Assembly: GCA_964550855.1 (NCBI GenBank)
Contig: CAZKBQ010000022.1
Location: 1-64,000, forward strand
Direction of reading: 5' to 3'
DNA: 64,000 nucleotides
From: JAGOBP01 sp964550855
Lineage (GTDB): Bacteria > Chloroflexota > Anaerolineae > Fen-1058
This document shows, one piece after another, positions 22,851 to 29,541 of the stretch (position 1 is its first letter; each line of letters opens with the position of its first letter). Under the pieces are notes generated by a model, which made no database searches, was not told the DNA's origin, and saw only the letters and a list, made by a program, of their open reading frames with translations. The translations under genes were made by a program, and so were the position numbers.

Positions 22851-23435
22851 TTGCCTTCACTTCAAGAGCTGCTGGCCGCGACGGCGGAGCGTCACGCGCA
22901 TCTATGCCCGCGCCAGGTGCTGGGGGTGCGGATGGGGCTGCTGGCGGGGCAGTTGCTTCAGCTGGAATTGCCTCAGACGGACAAGCGCCTGCTGGCGATT
23001 GCCGAAACGGACGGCTGCTTTACCGATGGGCTGGCGGTGTCCATCGGCTGCGCAGTGGGCCGGCGCACGCTGCGGATCGAGGACTATGGCAAGATCGCGG
23101 TCACGTTGATCGATACACAGGCACAACGCGCCATCCGCCTGACCCCCTGCCCGCGCGCGCGTGAACAAGCCGCGCGTTACGCGCCAGAGGCGGGCAATGC
23201 GTGGGAAGCTTACCTGTTGGGGTATCAGCGTATGCCCGATGAGGAGCTGCTGCGCGTGGACGAAGTGCAGCTGACCAGGCCGATCGAGTGGATCATCAGT
23301 CGGCCGGACGCCCGCGCGATCTGCAGCCGATGCGGTGAAGAAATCTTTAATGAGCGGGAGATTGTGGACGCGGGGGTGACGTTGTGCCGGAGCTGCGCGG
23401 GGGAGAGTTATTACAGCGTGAAACGTAAAGTGTGA
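22851..23435 (+). CDS. FmdE-family protein with C-terminal zinc ribbon
   Basis: A 194-residue protein of the FmdE family, named after a subunit associated with molybdenum/tungsten formylmethanofuran dehydrogenase but widespread in bacteria without that enzyme. Features: HLCPRQVLGVRMGLLA, ETDGCFTDGLAVSIGCAVGRRTL (conserved Cys pair), then DYGKIAVTL. The C-terminal ribbon has CSRC and CRSC. Start: TTG at 22851 with GGGAGG upstream. The last residues (SVKRKV) and the stop are encoded by a heptamer array. Its link to the nearby Mo/W transporter and molybdopterin enzyme is suggestive only. Confidence 0.87.
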   Translation: MPSLQELLAATAERHAHLCPRQVLGVRMGLLAGQLLQLELPQTDKRLLAIAETDGCFTDGLAVSIGCAVGRRTLRIEDYGKIAVTLIDTQAQRAIRLTPCPRAREQAARYAPEAGNAWEAYLLGYQRMPDEELLRVDEVQLTRPIEWIISRPDARAICSRCGEEIFNEREIVDAGVTLCRSCAGESYYSVKRKV

Positions 23436-23459
23436 AGCGTAAAACGTAAAACGTAAAGT
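23418..23459. repeat. Heptanucleotide tandem repeat (GTRAARY)
   Basis: Six 7-bp units: GTGAAAC, GTAAAGT, GTGAAGC, GTAAAAC, GTAAAAC, GTAAAGT. The array begins inside the fmdE-like coding sequence and contains its TGA (23433-23435). Confidence 0.85.
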
Positions 23460-23470
23460 GTGGCGGGCGA

Positions 23471-24451
23471 TCAACGTCTTGCTGCCGGTCGCTCCGCGAT
23501 TATTCCCCGTTCCCTGAACCACGTCAGCGCGTCGCGGATCGTGTCTTCCATCGGGCGCGTGGTCAGTCCCAATTCGCGCACGGCTTTGGCGTTGTTCAAC
23601 GGCTGCCACAGGCGCATGGTGCGCAGATGGCCCATCTGCCCCCCCGGCAGGAATCGTCCGGCCGCAATGATGAAGTTGAGCATTCCGCGGCCGAGCTTGA
23701 GGCGCGGCGGCCTTACGCCCGCTTCGCGCGCTACCGTGGTCAGGCCTGCCAGCAGCGTCAGATTGTGCGCGCTGAGGATGTAGCGCTCGCCCGGCCGTCC
23801 GCGTTCCACCGCGTTGAGGTGCGCTTCGGCCACATCGCGCACGTCGATGGTGCCGAAGGTTGCGTCAAAGTAGATTGGCATCTTGCCCCGCGCTGTGTCC
23901 ACTACAATCTGACTGACGGACAGGTGTACATCGCCGGGGCCGAACACGGCCGAGGGACACAGCGCCACCGTCGGCACGTCGCTCTTTAGCGCTGCCACTT
24001 CCATCGCCCATTTGGCTTCGTAATAGGCGTCGCCCGCCGTGCCGGGAACGTATTGATCGAGTTCGTCTGCGCCCTGTGCGGGGTTGCGGGCCGGGCCGAT
24101 GGTGGTGAACGAACTGGTGTAGATCAAGCGCTCGACTTGAGCTTCGCGCGCGGCGCTTAGCACGAGCTGCATCTGATCAACAGCGGCCTGCACCTGCCGA
24201 TCGATCTGCTGCGTCCCGTGGGGATACGCGGCCGCGGCGTGAAAGACCACCTGGCAGCCGCGCATGGCGTTGACCAGCGCCGGCCGATCTTCGAGGCGGC
24301 CGCTGATCCAATCGGGCTGCAGATCGCCGATGGCGCCGACGGCGTTGGGAGCCCGTCGCAGTGCGCGTACCGTCCAGCCGCGCGCCAGCGCCGATCGCGT
24401 GATCTGCCCACCGATGAAGCCGGTTGCGCCGAGGACGAGACAGGTGGGCAT
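23471..24451 (-). CDS. NAD-dependent epimerase/dehydratase (extended SDR)
   Basis: A 326-residue extended short-chain dehydrogenase. The Rossmann motif GATGFIGG is at residues 8-15, the catalytic Ser region is IYTSSFTTIG, and the YxxxK motif is YYEAK. VFHAAAAYPHG and LCPSAVFGPGD are typical of the dihydroflavonol reductase-like / HpnA-like subgroup that acts on sugars or hydroxyketones. It uses NAD(P)H in the cytoplasm. The substrate cannot be named; no hopanoid genes are nearby. It stands convergent to the FmdE gene, with the heptamer array between them. No ribosome-binding site is obvious. Confidence 0.87.
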   Translation of the reverse strand: MPTCLVLGATGFIGGQITRSALARGWTVRALRRAPNAVGAIGDLQPDWISGRLEDRPALVNAMRGCQVVFHAAAAYPHGTQQIDRQVQAAVDQMQLVLSAAREAQVERLIYTSSFTTIGPARNPAQGADELDQYVPGTAGDAYYEAKWAMEVAALKSDVPTVALCPSAVFGPGDVHLSVSQIVVDTARGKMPIYFDATFGTIDVRDVAEAHLNAVERGRPGERYILSAHNLTLLAGLTTVAREAGVRPPRLKLGRGMLNFIIAAGRFLPGGQMGHLRTMRLWQPLNNAKAVRELGLTTRPMEDTIRDALTWFRERGIIAERPAARR

Positions 24452-24530
24452 GCGAAATCGATCTGCTCAGTAGGAACCCTAAGTTCGCGCGGGCGTTGGC
24501 CGGCCCCGCGTGAATTCAGGGGTTCAATCT

Positions 24531-26234
24531 TCAGGCCTCAAACTGCGCGATGGTGGTTTCGATGAGCTCGACGGCTTCGCGCAGTGTGTGCGCATCGAAG
24601 GCGAATTTGGCTCCGGCCGCCGCGTACAGCTCCGGCAGCGAGCGCGTGCCGCCCAGCGCCAGGGCGCGGCGATAGGCCGCCAGCGCGCTCGCCTGATCCT
24701 CGAGCGCGTTGCGCCAGACCTGCACCGCGCCCAGCTGCGCCAGCCCGTATTCGACGTAATAGAACGGGCTGCGGTGAATGTGCTGCTTGCGATGCCAGCC
24801 GGTGACCAGCGCGTCGTCGAGGCCGCTCCAATCGAGGCCGGGCATGAAGCGCCGCGCCAGTTCCGCCCACTTCGCGTCGCACGCCGCCGGATCGCCGCCT
24901 TCCTCATGCGTGTATGCCCAATGCTGAAAGGCGTCGACGATGGCCATGTACGGCCAGAAGCATAAGATGCGTTCCAGATGCTCGGCGCGATCGCGGGCGT
25001 AGTCGTCGCCCGCGTAGAAGCCGCCGAACCGATCGGAGAGGTAGGGCGCCGCCAGCAGTTCCATGGCCATCGAGGCGACCTCGGCAAATTCCATGGTCAC
25101 GTCCAGCTGTTGAATGTATGGCAAATGCGCCGTCTCGAAGACGTGAAAGGCATGACCGGATTCATGCAGCATGGTGCGCACGTCGTCGCGCACGCCCACC
25201 GAGTTCATGAAGATGAATGGACGCCTGGTGACGGGAAAGTCTGTACAGTAGCCGCCGGGGGCCTTGCCCTTGCGGTTGTCCAGATCGAGCAGACCCTCGC
25301 CGCGCATGATGGCGTAGTATTCACCCAACTGCGGATCGACGTGCCGGAAGATGGCGGCCGTCTTCTCCATCAGTTCCGCGCCGTTTTTGAAGGGATGCAG
25401 GGCGGGGAGATTAAGAGGATCGCGATCTTGATCGAGATCCCACGGGCGCAGCGTGTCGGCGCCCAGCTGGCGACGCGCCCGCTCGTAACGGCGCGTGGCC
25501 GCCGGCACGACCACTTCTTCGATGGCGGCATGGAATTCGAGGCAGTTGTCCGGGGTGTAATCAAACCGCAGCCGGTTCTGCCAGCTGTACGATCGAAAAT
25601 CGGGATGGCCGGCGTTGTGCGCGATTTGCTGGCGCAGCGGCAGCATCTGCCGCCACAGCTCGTTGATGGCGGCCCGGTCGGCCAGCCAGCGATCGGATGC
25701 CAGGCGCCAAACCCGCTCGCGCACCGCTCGATCGGGATCGTGCAGGACGGAGCGCGCCTGCTGCAGGGTAATATCCTGCCCCTCCCACATGATGGACTGT
25801 GCGCCGACGATCTTGTTGTACTGCGTGCCCAGCTTGCGGTCTTCGGTGAGCAGCGGCAGGTTGGCTTCGCGGAAGAGCGCGGCCTCGGCGCGCAGATTGC
25901 GCAGTGGAATCTCCAGGCCGTCGACGGTCAGGCCGCTGTCCAGCAGCTTCTGTTTGAGCGCCTGTTCGGCTTCTTCGTATCTGGGCAGCACTTCGCCGAG
26001 GAAGGTGTGATAGGCTTTTTCGGCAGCTTCGTCGGCGGTGTTCAGCGTGGACGCGACGTGCAGCCGCGAGTAAATCTCCTGCACGGTCTTGCCGATGGCG
26101 GTCCAATCGCGCAGCCACGTCTCGATGTGATCGGCGTCGAGCGGCCGCGCGATCAGCTCGGCATAGTATGGTTCGATCTGCGGCCACGTCCAGTGCAAAA
26201 AGACGCGGTAGTCGGTGGGCAAGGTGGACACCAT
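24531..26234 (-). CDS. M3-family oligoendopeptidase
   Basis: A 567-residue zinc peptidase. The M3 active site HEXXH is LHESGHAFHVFE, with the third ligand Glu expected in the following EFAEVASMAMELLA segment. N-terminal helices (TADEAAEKAYHTFLGEVLPRYEEAEQALKQ) and DYTPDNCLEFHAAIEE agree with oligopeptidase F/PepF-type enzymes, which degrade short peptides in the cytoplasm. Length is normal. AAGGAT before the ATG at 26234 supports the start. No signal peptide. Confidence 0.93.
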   Translation of the reverse strand: MVSTLPTDYRVFLHWTWPQIEPYYAELIARPLDADHIETWLRDWTAIGKTVQEIYSRLHVASTLNTADEAAEKAYHTFLGEVLPRYEEAEQALKQKLLDSGLTVDGLEIPLRNLRAEAALFREANLPLLTEDRKLGTQYNKIVGAQSIMWEGQDITLQQARSVLHDPDRAVRERVWRLASDRWLADRAAINELWRQMLPLRQQIAHNAGHPDFRSYSWQNRLRFDYTPDNCLEFHAAIEEVVVPAATRRYERARRQLGADTLRPWDLDQDRDPLNLPALHPFKNGAELMEKTAAIFRHVDPQLGEYYAIMRGEGLLDLDNRKGKAPGGYCTDFPVTRRPFIFMNSVGVRDDVRTMLHESGHAFHVFETAHLPYIQQLDVTMEFAEVASMAMELLAAPYLSDRFGGFYAGDDYARDRAEHLERILCFWPYMAIVDAFQHWAYTHEEGGDPAACDAKWAELARRFMPGLDWSGLDDALVTGWHRKQHIHRSPFYYVEYGLAQLGAVQVWRNALEDQASALAAYRRALALGGTRSLPELYAAAGAKFAFDAHTLREAVELIETTIAQFEA

Positions 26235-26302
26235 GGGCTCATCCTTGAATGGGATGAGGCAACCATATCATCGAGTATGCGGCTTGTCAATGCGGCCGGG
26301 CG

Positions 26303-26896
26303 CTATTCGCGCTCACCGATGGCGGTGTGACACGCCTGACAGACGGTGGTGGTGGTCACGCGGTTGAGGAAGCCCAGCTGCGCTTCGCCGTCGGTGGTGT
26401 GGCCGCCGTGACAGCTGATGCACTTGGCCGCGTTCTTGTCCACGGCCTGCCAGCGCGACAGGAAGACGTGAAAGTGGTTGTTGAAGGTCTGCTGCCGCGT
26501 CAGATCGGCGTGGCACTTCAGGCAGTTGGCGTCGTCCATGGGCCGCGTGCTGACGGCGGGCTGCGTGGCGTGGCCGCTGATCCATGCCAGCAGATCGGTG
26601 GCGCCCAGCATCAGCGCCGAGGCGCGGCCCGGCACCAGGCCCGGCCCGGAATGGCAGTCGATGCAGTTGACCTGCTTGCTGCTGTGGAAGCTGGCCAGAT
26701 CAATCGGGGCGGCTGCTTCCCGCGAAAAATACGTCGTCTCCGGCTCAGAGTGGCACGACGCGCAGAAACTGTCGTGATTTTCCAGCGTCATCGCAGTGAC
26801 GCCGGTGACGGCGCCCAGCACGATCAACGCGAGCGGGATGACTGCGATCAACCACCGTTTTTTCGATCGTCGCCGGGGCGCGGGGCGTTTGGTCAT
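26303..26896 (-). CDS. Membrane-anchored pentaheme cytochrome c (NapC/NirT-like)
   Basis: A 197-residue protein with a basic N-terminus, one anchor helix (WLIAVIPLALIVLGAVTGVTAM) and five heme-binding CxxCH motifs: CASCH, CIDCH, CLKCH, CISCH, CQACH. The order and anchor suit the NapC/NirT/NrfH-type quinol-to-periplasm electron carriers, though it has one heme more than the usual four. No catalytic nitrite or nitrate reductase gene is adjacent, so its partner is unknown. The start taken is the ATG at 26896; the upstream frame extension has no support. Confidence 0.88.
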   Translation of the reverse strand: MTKRPAPRRRSKKRWLIAVIPLALIVLGAVTGVTAMTLENHDSFCASCHSEPETTYFSREAAAPIDLASFHSSKQVNCIDCHSGPGLVPGRASALMLGATDLLAWISGHATQPAVSTRPMDDANCLKCHADLTRQQTFNNHFHVFLSRWQAVDKNAAKCISCHGGHTTDGEAQLGFLNRVTTTTVCQACHTAIGERE

Positions 26897-26978
26897 AAAG
26901 TTGATCCTGAGCGAGATGCGGGCGAGTATACGGCGCTGAACTGAAGCGCATCTGAATGGCGCATGAGAAGCCGATAAA

Positions 26979-27884
26979 TCAGAAATACCGATCGAGCCAC
27001 GCGACGACCCCGGCCAGATCGGCTTCATCGGCAATGGCCCTTAAGGCGGGCACTTCAGCCAGGTTGTCCAGCCTGATCGGGCGCGGCAGCACGGGATTCA
27101 GCCGATAGTAGCGGTCACCCAGCAATTGCTGACACTGATAATCGGGCAGGCCGTTGTTGCCGTCCATCACCAGCCCCAGGAAGTAGCGCGCCCACTGCGC
27201 CAGACCCCAATCGGCGTCTTTCTCCGGGATGTAGGTGGGCAGCAGGCCGGTGCCCACCGACAGCAGCGCGATGTCGTCCAGCCGCTGTCCGCCCGACACC
27301 GGGTTGATGGCCTTGGCCACGGCACACATGGCCGGATTGTTGGCCGAGATGCCGCCGTCGATGTAGCCCTGATAGATCGGAAAGAAACCGGGCGCCGCGC
27401 TGGAGCGGATCGCCACATCGACGACTTTTTCGTGGCCGTCCGACGACGGGCCGGGAAAGTTGTGGAAGAACTTGGCCTTCCACATGCGCGGCGGGATCAC
27501 GCCTTCATTGTCCAGATCGAAGCTGGCGATCAGCACGCGCCGGTGCAGATCGGCCAGCGTCGTCTCGCCCATTTGCTCGGTCAACACCTGCTTGAGGTTG
27601 ACGTTGGAATACTGGGCGCCGATCAGCATGCCCAGGTCTTTGAGGTTGTCGAGAAAGGAATCTTCAAATACGCGGGGGCCGGCTGATTCGTACAGCTGGC
27701 TGCAGTCCTCGGGCGCGCGGCCCGCGGCCAGCCCGAGCGCGAGCACACCGCCCGTCGAGGTCCCCGCAAACAGATCGATGCCGGCCAGGAAGCCGGGCCG
27801 CGCTGCTTCCAGACGCGCCAGCAGCCGCGCCGTCAACACGCCGCGCACGCCGCCGCCGTCGAGTGACAGGATATGATAGGTCAT
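26979..27884 (-). CDS. Patatin-like phospholipase
   Basis: A 301-residue lipid acyl hydrolase of the patatin fold. Motifs: oxyanion loop DGGGVRG (residues 9-15), nucleophile elbow GTSTGG, and catalytic Asp in YIDGGISANNP. It closely resembles cytoplasmic patatin/CapV-like proteins, which cleave phospholipids; CapV acts in CBASS defence when encoded beside a cGAS-like cyclase. No cyclase or ubiquitin-like genes are near, so a house-keeping lipid role is more likely. A TATAAT box on the minus strand lies at 27925-27920, 36 nt before the ATG. RBS: GCGGAG. Confidence 0.9.
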   Translation of the reverse strand: MTYHILSLDGGGVRGVLTARLLARLEAARPGFLAGIDLFAGTSTGGVLALGLAAGRAPEDCSQLYESAGPRVFEDSFLDNLKDLGMLIGAQYSNVNLKQVLTEQMGETTLADLHRRVLIASFDLDNEGVIPPRMWKAKFFHNFPGPSSDGHEKVVDVAIRSSAAPGFFPIYQGYIDGGISANNPAMCAVAKAINPVSGGQRLDDIALLSVGTGLLPTYIPEKDADWGLAQWARYFLGLVMDGNNGLPDYQCQQLLGDRYYRLNPVLPRPIRLDNLAEVPALRAIADEADLAGVVAWLDRYF

Positions 27885-27985
27885 GGTGGGCTCCGCAGGG
27901 GTCGGCTGGATGAGGCGCTATTATAACGCTGATGAACCGGGGATGAAAATGGACGCGCGCTGCCGCCATGTGGAGGAATGCGCGT

Positions 27986-28121
27986 TAAAGTTTGGCTGCG
28001 TGCTGGCGATTGAAATCGCGCCTGTGGAGCCGTGGGCTGGCCGTCCACCGGCGTGGACGATCGGCGGCCCGCCCGCCAGATGCGAACTCATTCGCCGGAG
28101 AAGTCGATCGGCAAAACAATG
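27986..28121 (+). repeat. Dispersed REP-like noncoding element, copy 2
   Basis: A plus-strand counterpart of the element at 12790-12983: AAGTTTGGC, GGCGATTGAAATCGCGCCTG, GGAGCCGTGGGCTGG, GCCCGCCAGATGCGAACTC, ATTCGCCGGAGAAG, TCGGCAAAACA. It contains the near-palindrome GCGATTGAAATCGC. It lies between the patatin and PLP-enzyme genes, where 27885-28187 has no protein gene. Confidence 0.75.
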
Positions 28122-28174
28122 GCGCGCGCCGCCGCGGCGCGCGCGGCGCTGCTCATGGCCGGGCCGACTTCCAG

Positions 28175-28180
28175 TATAAT
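28175..28180 (+). promoter_or_regulatory. TATAAT box 7 nt before a small GTG ORF
   Basis: A perfect -10 hexamer with 7 nt to GTG at 28188, the leaderless spacing seen elsewhere in the window. No good -35 box was found. Confidence 0.5.
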
Positions 28181-28187
28181 CAGCGCC

Positions 28188-28256
28188 GTGGCGATCGATT
28201 TCGACGCGATTCAGAACGTTTCTGAACAGCTGACAGCCGGCGAGGCGGCAGATTGA
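28188..28256 (+). CDS. Possible leaderless mini-ORF upstream of the PLP enzyme
   Basis: GTG 28188 to TGA 28256 encodes 22 residues (VAIDFDAIQNVSEQLTAGE...). It sits 7 nt behind TATAAT and ends 39 nt before the next gene. Either it is a leader peptide, or the box simply drives the PLP gene with a 105-nt leader. Coding is unproven and the composition is uninformative. Confidence 0.3.
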   Translation: MAIDFDAIQNVSEQLTAGEAAD

Positions 28257-28295
28257 TGCTCGCTGTGAAATCATCTGATCAACAGGCAAGGAACC

Positions 28296-29489
28296 ATGAC
28301 AGATAACATGTTTACGCAAGCCGTTCACGCGGCGCGGCAGGCGCCGCCGCCCGATGGGCTGCCGGTGGCCCCGACGATTTATCCGGCGGTGACGTATGCC
28401 TATGACGACATGCGTGATCTATCGGCGGCGCTGCATGAGAACGCGGGCTATTCGTATCAACGCTATGGCAGTCCCACCGTGTCGGCGCTGGAGGTCGCCG
28501 TGGCCGCGCTGGAAGGGGCCGAAGAGGCGGTCGCTTACGCGACCGGCATGGCGGCGCTGCACGCGGTCTTTGTGCAGCTCGGCGTCACGTCCGATCGGCC
28601 GCTGGTGGCGGCGCAGGATTTGTACGGCGCAACGTATGCGCTGCTGAAGCAGCTGTTTGTGCCGGGCGAGTCGGTTCATTTTGTCGAGATCGCCGATCGG
28701 GCCGCCGTACAGGCCGCCATCGCGCGCTTTAAGCCGCGCGCCGTTTTCCTTGAAGCCATCTCCAATCCTTTGCTGCGCATTCCCGATCTATCGGCCATCG
28801 CGCAGTGGGCGAAAGCGGCGGATGCCCAATTGATCATCGACGCGACGTTTGCCACACCTTATCTGTTGCAACCGCTGACGCGCGGCGCGGATGTGGTGGT
28901 GCACTCGGCCACCAAGTATCTGGGCGGTCATGGCGATGTGATGGGCGGTGTGGTGGCTGCGTCGCGTGAGCGCGCGCAGGCGCTGAGGATGCAGCAGCGT
29001 TTGTACGGCGGCAATCTGGGGCCGTTTGAGGCGTGGCTGATCTTGCGCGGCGTGCGGACGCTGGCGCTGCGTGTGCGCGAACAGTGCGCCAATGCGCTTC
29101 ACGTGGCGCAGTGGCTGAGCGCGCAGCCGCAGATTTCGCAGGTGATCTATCCGGGTTTGCCCTCGCATCCCAATCACGCGCTGGCGCAGCAGTTGTTTGG
29201 CGAGCGGGGCTTCGGCGGGGTGGTGGCGTTTGAGCTGTGTGACGCCGACGAGGCGAAGGTCTTTCGCTTCATGGAAGCGCTGAAGCTCATTCAAACGGGC
29301 ACCAGCCTGGGCGACGTGTATTCGCTGCTGTTGTATCCGGCGCAGTCCAGCCATCACGCGCTGGGGCGCGCGGAGCGTTTGCGACAGGGCATCGGTGACG
29401 GGTTGGTGCGGCTGTCGTGCGGCATCGAGGATTGGCACGATATTGCGGCGGATCTGGAACAGGCGTTGAAGGTGGCGAGTGATGAGTGA
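28296..29489 (+). CDS. Cys/Met-metabolism PLP-dependent enzyme (gamma-synthase / lyase family)
   Basis: A 397-residue fold-type I PLP enzyme. The cofactor lysine is in HSATKYLGGHGD, and YSYQRYGSPTVSALEVAVAALEGAEEA is the usual phosphate-binding and dimer region. RLSCGIEDWHDIAADLEQAL is the typical C-terminus. Family members are cystathionine gamma-synthase, cystathionine gamma-lyase, methionine gamma-lyase and O-acetylhomoserine sulfhydrylase; the exact reaction cannot be chosen by eye. RBS: AAGGAA before the ATG. The last residues and the TGA (29487-29489) fall in a heptamer array. Confidence 0.9.
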   Translation: MTDNMFTQAVHAARQAPPPDGLPVAPTIYPAVTYAYDDMRDLSAALHENAGYSYQRYGSPTVSALEVAVAALEGAEEAVAYATGMAALHAVFVQLGVTSDRPLVAAQDLYGATYALLKQLFVPGESVHFVEIADRAAVQAAIARFKPRAVFLEAISNPLLRIPDLSAIAQWAKAADAQLIIDATFATPYLLQPLTRGADVVVHSATKYLGGHGDVMGGVVAASRERAQALRMQQRLYGGNLGPFEAWLILRGVRTLALRVREQCANALHVAQWLSAQPQISQVIYPGLPSHPNHALAQQLFGERGFGGVVAFELCDADEAKVFRFMEALKLIQTGTSLGDVYSLLLYPAQSSHHALGRAERLRQGIGDGLVRLSCGIEDWHDIAADLEQALKVASDE

Positions 29490-29539
29490 CGAGTGATGAG
29501 TGATGAGTGATGAGTAACGAGTAACGAGTAATGAGTGAA
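29477..29539. repeat. Heptanucleotide tandem repeat (GAGTRAY), copy 2, nine units
   Basis: Nine contiguous 7-bp units: GAGTGAT, GAGTGAC, three GAGTGAT, two GAGTAAC, GAGTAAT and GAGTGAA. It contains the stop of the PLP gene and ends 2 nt before the GTG of the glycosyltransferase gene, so it fills the entire junction. Confidence 0.92.
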
Positions 29540-29541
29540 CC

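Noticed and set aside
24978..26330. A 450-codon plus-strand frame over the M3 peptidase
   Set aside because: Shadow of the HEXXH-containing minus-strand gene; low-complexity product.
26979..27884. CBASS phospholipase effector (CapV)
   Set aside because: No cGAS/DncV-like cyclase or ancillary CBASS genes are adjacent.
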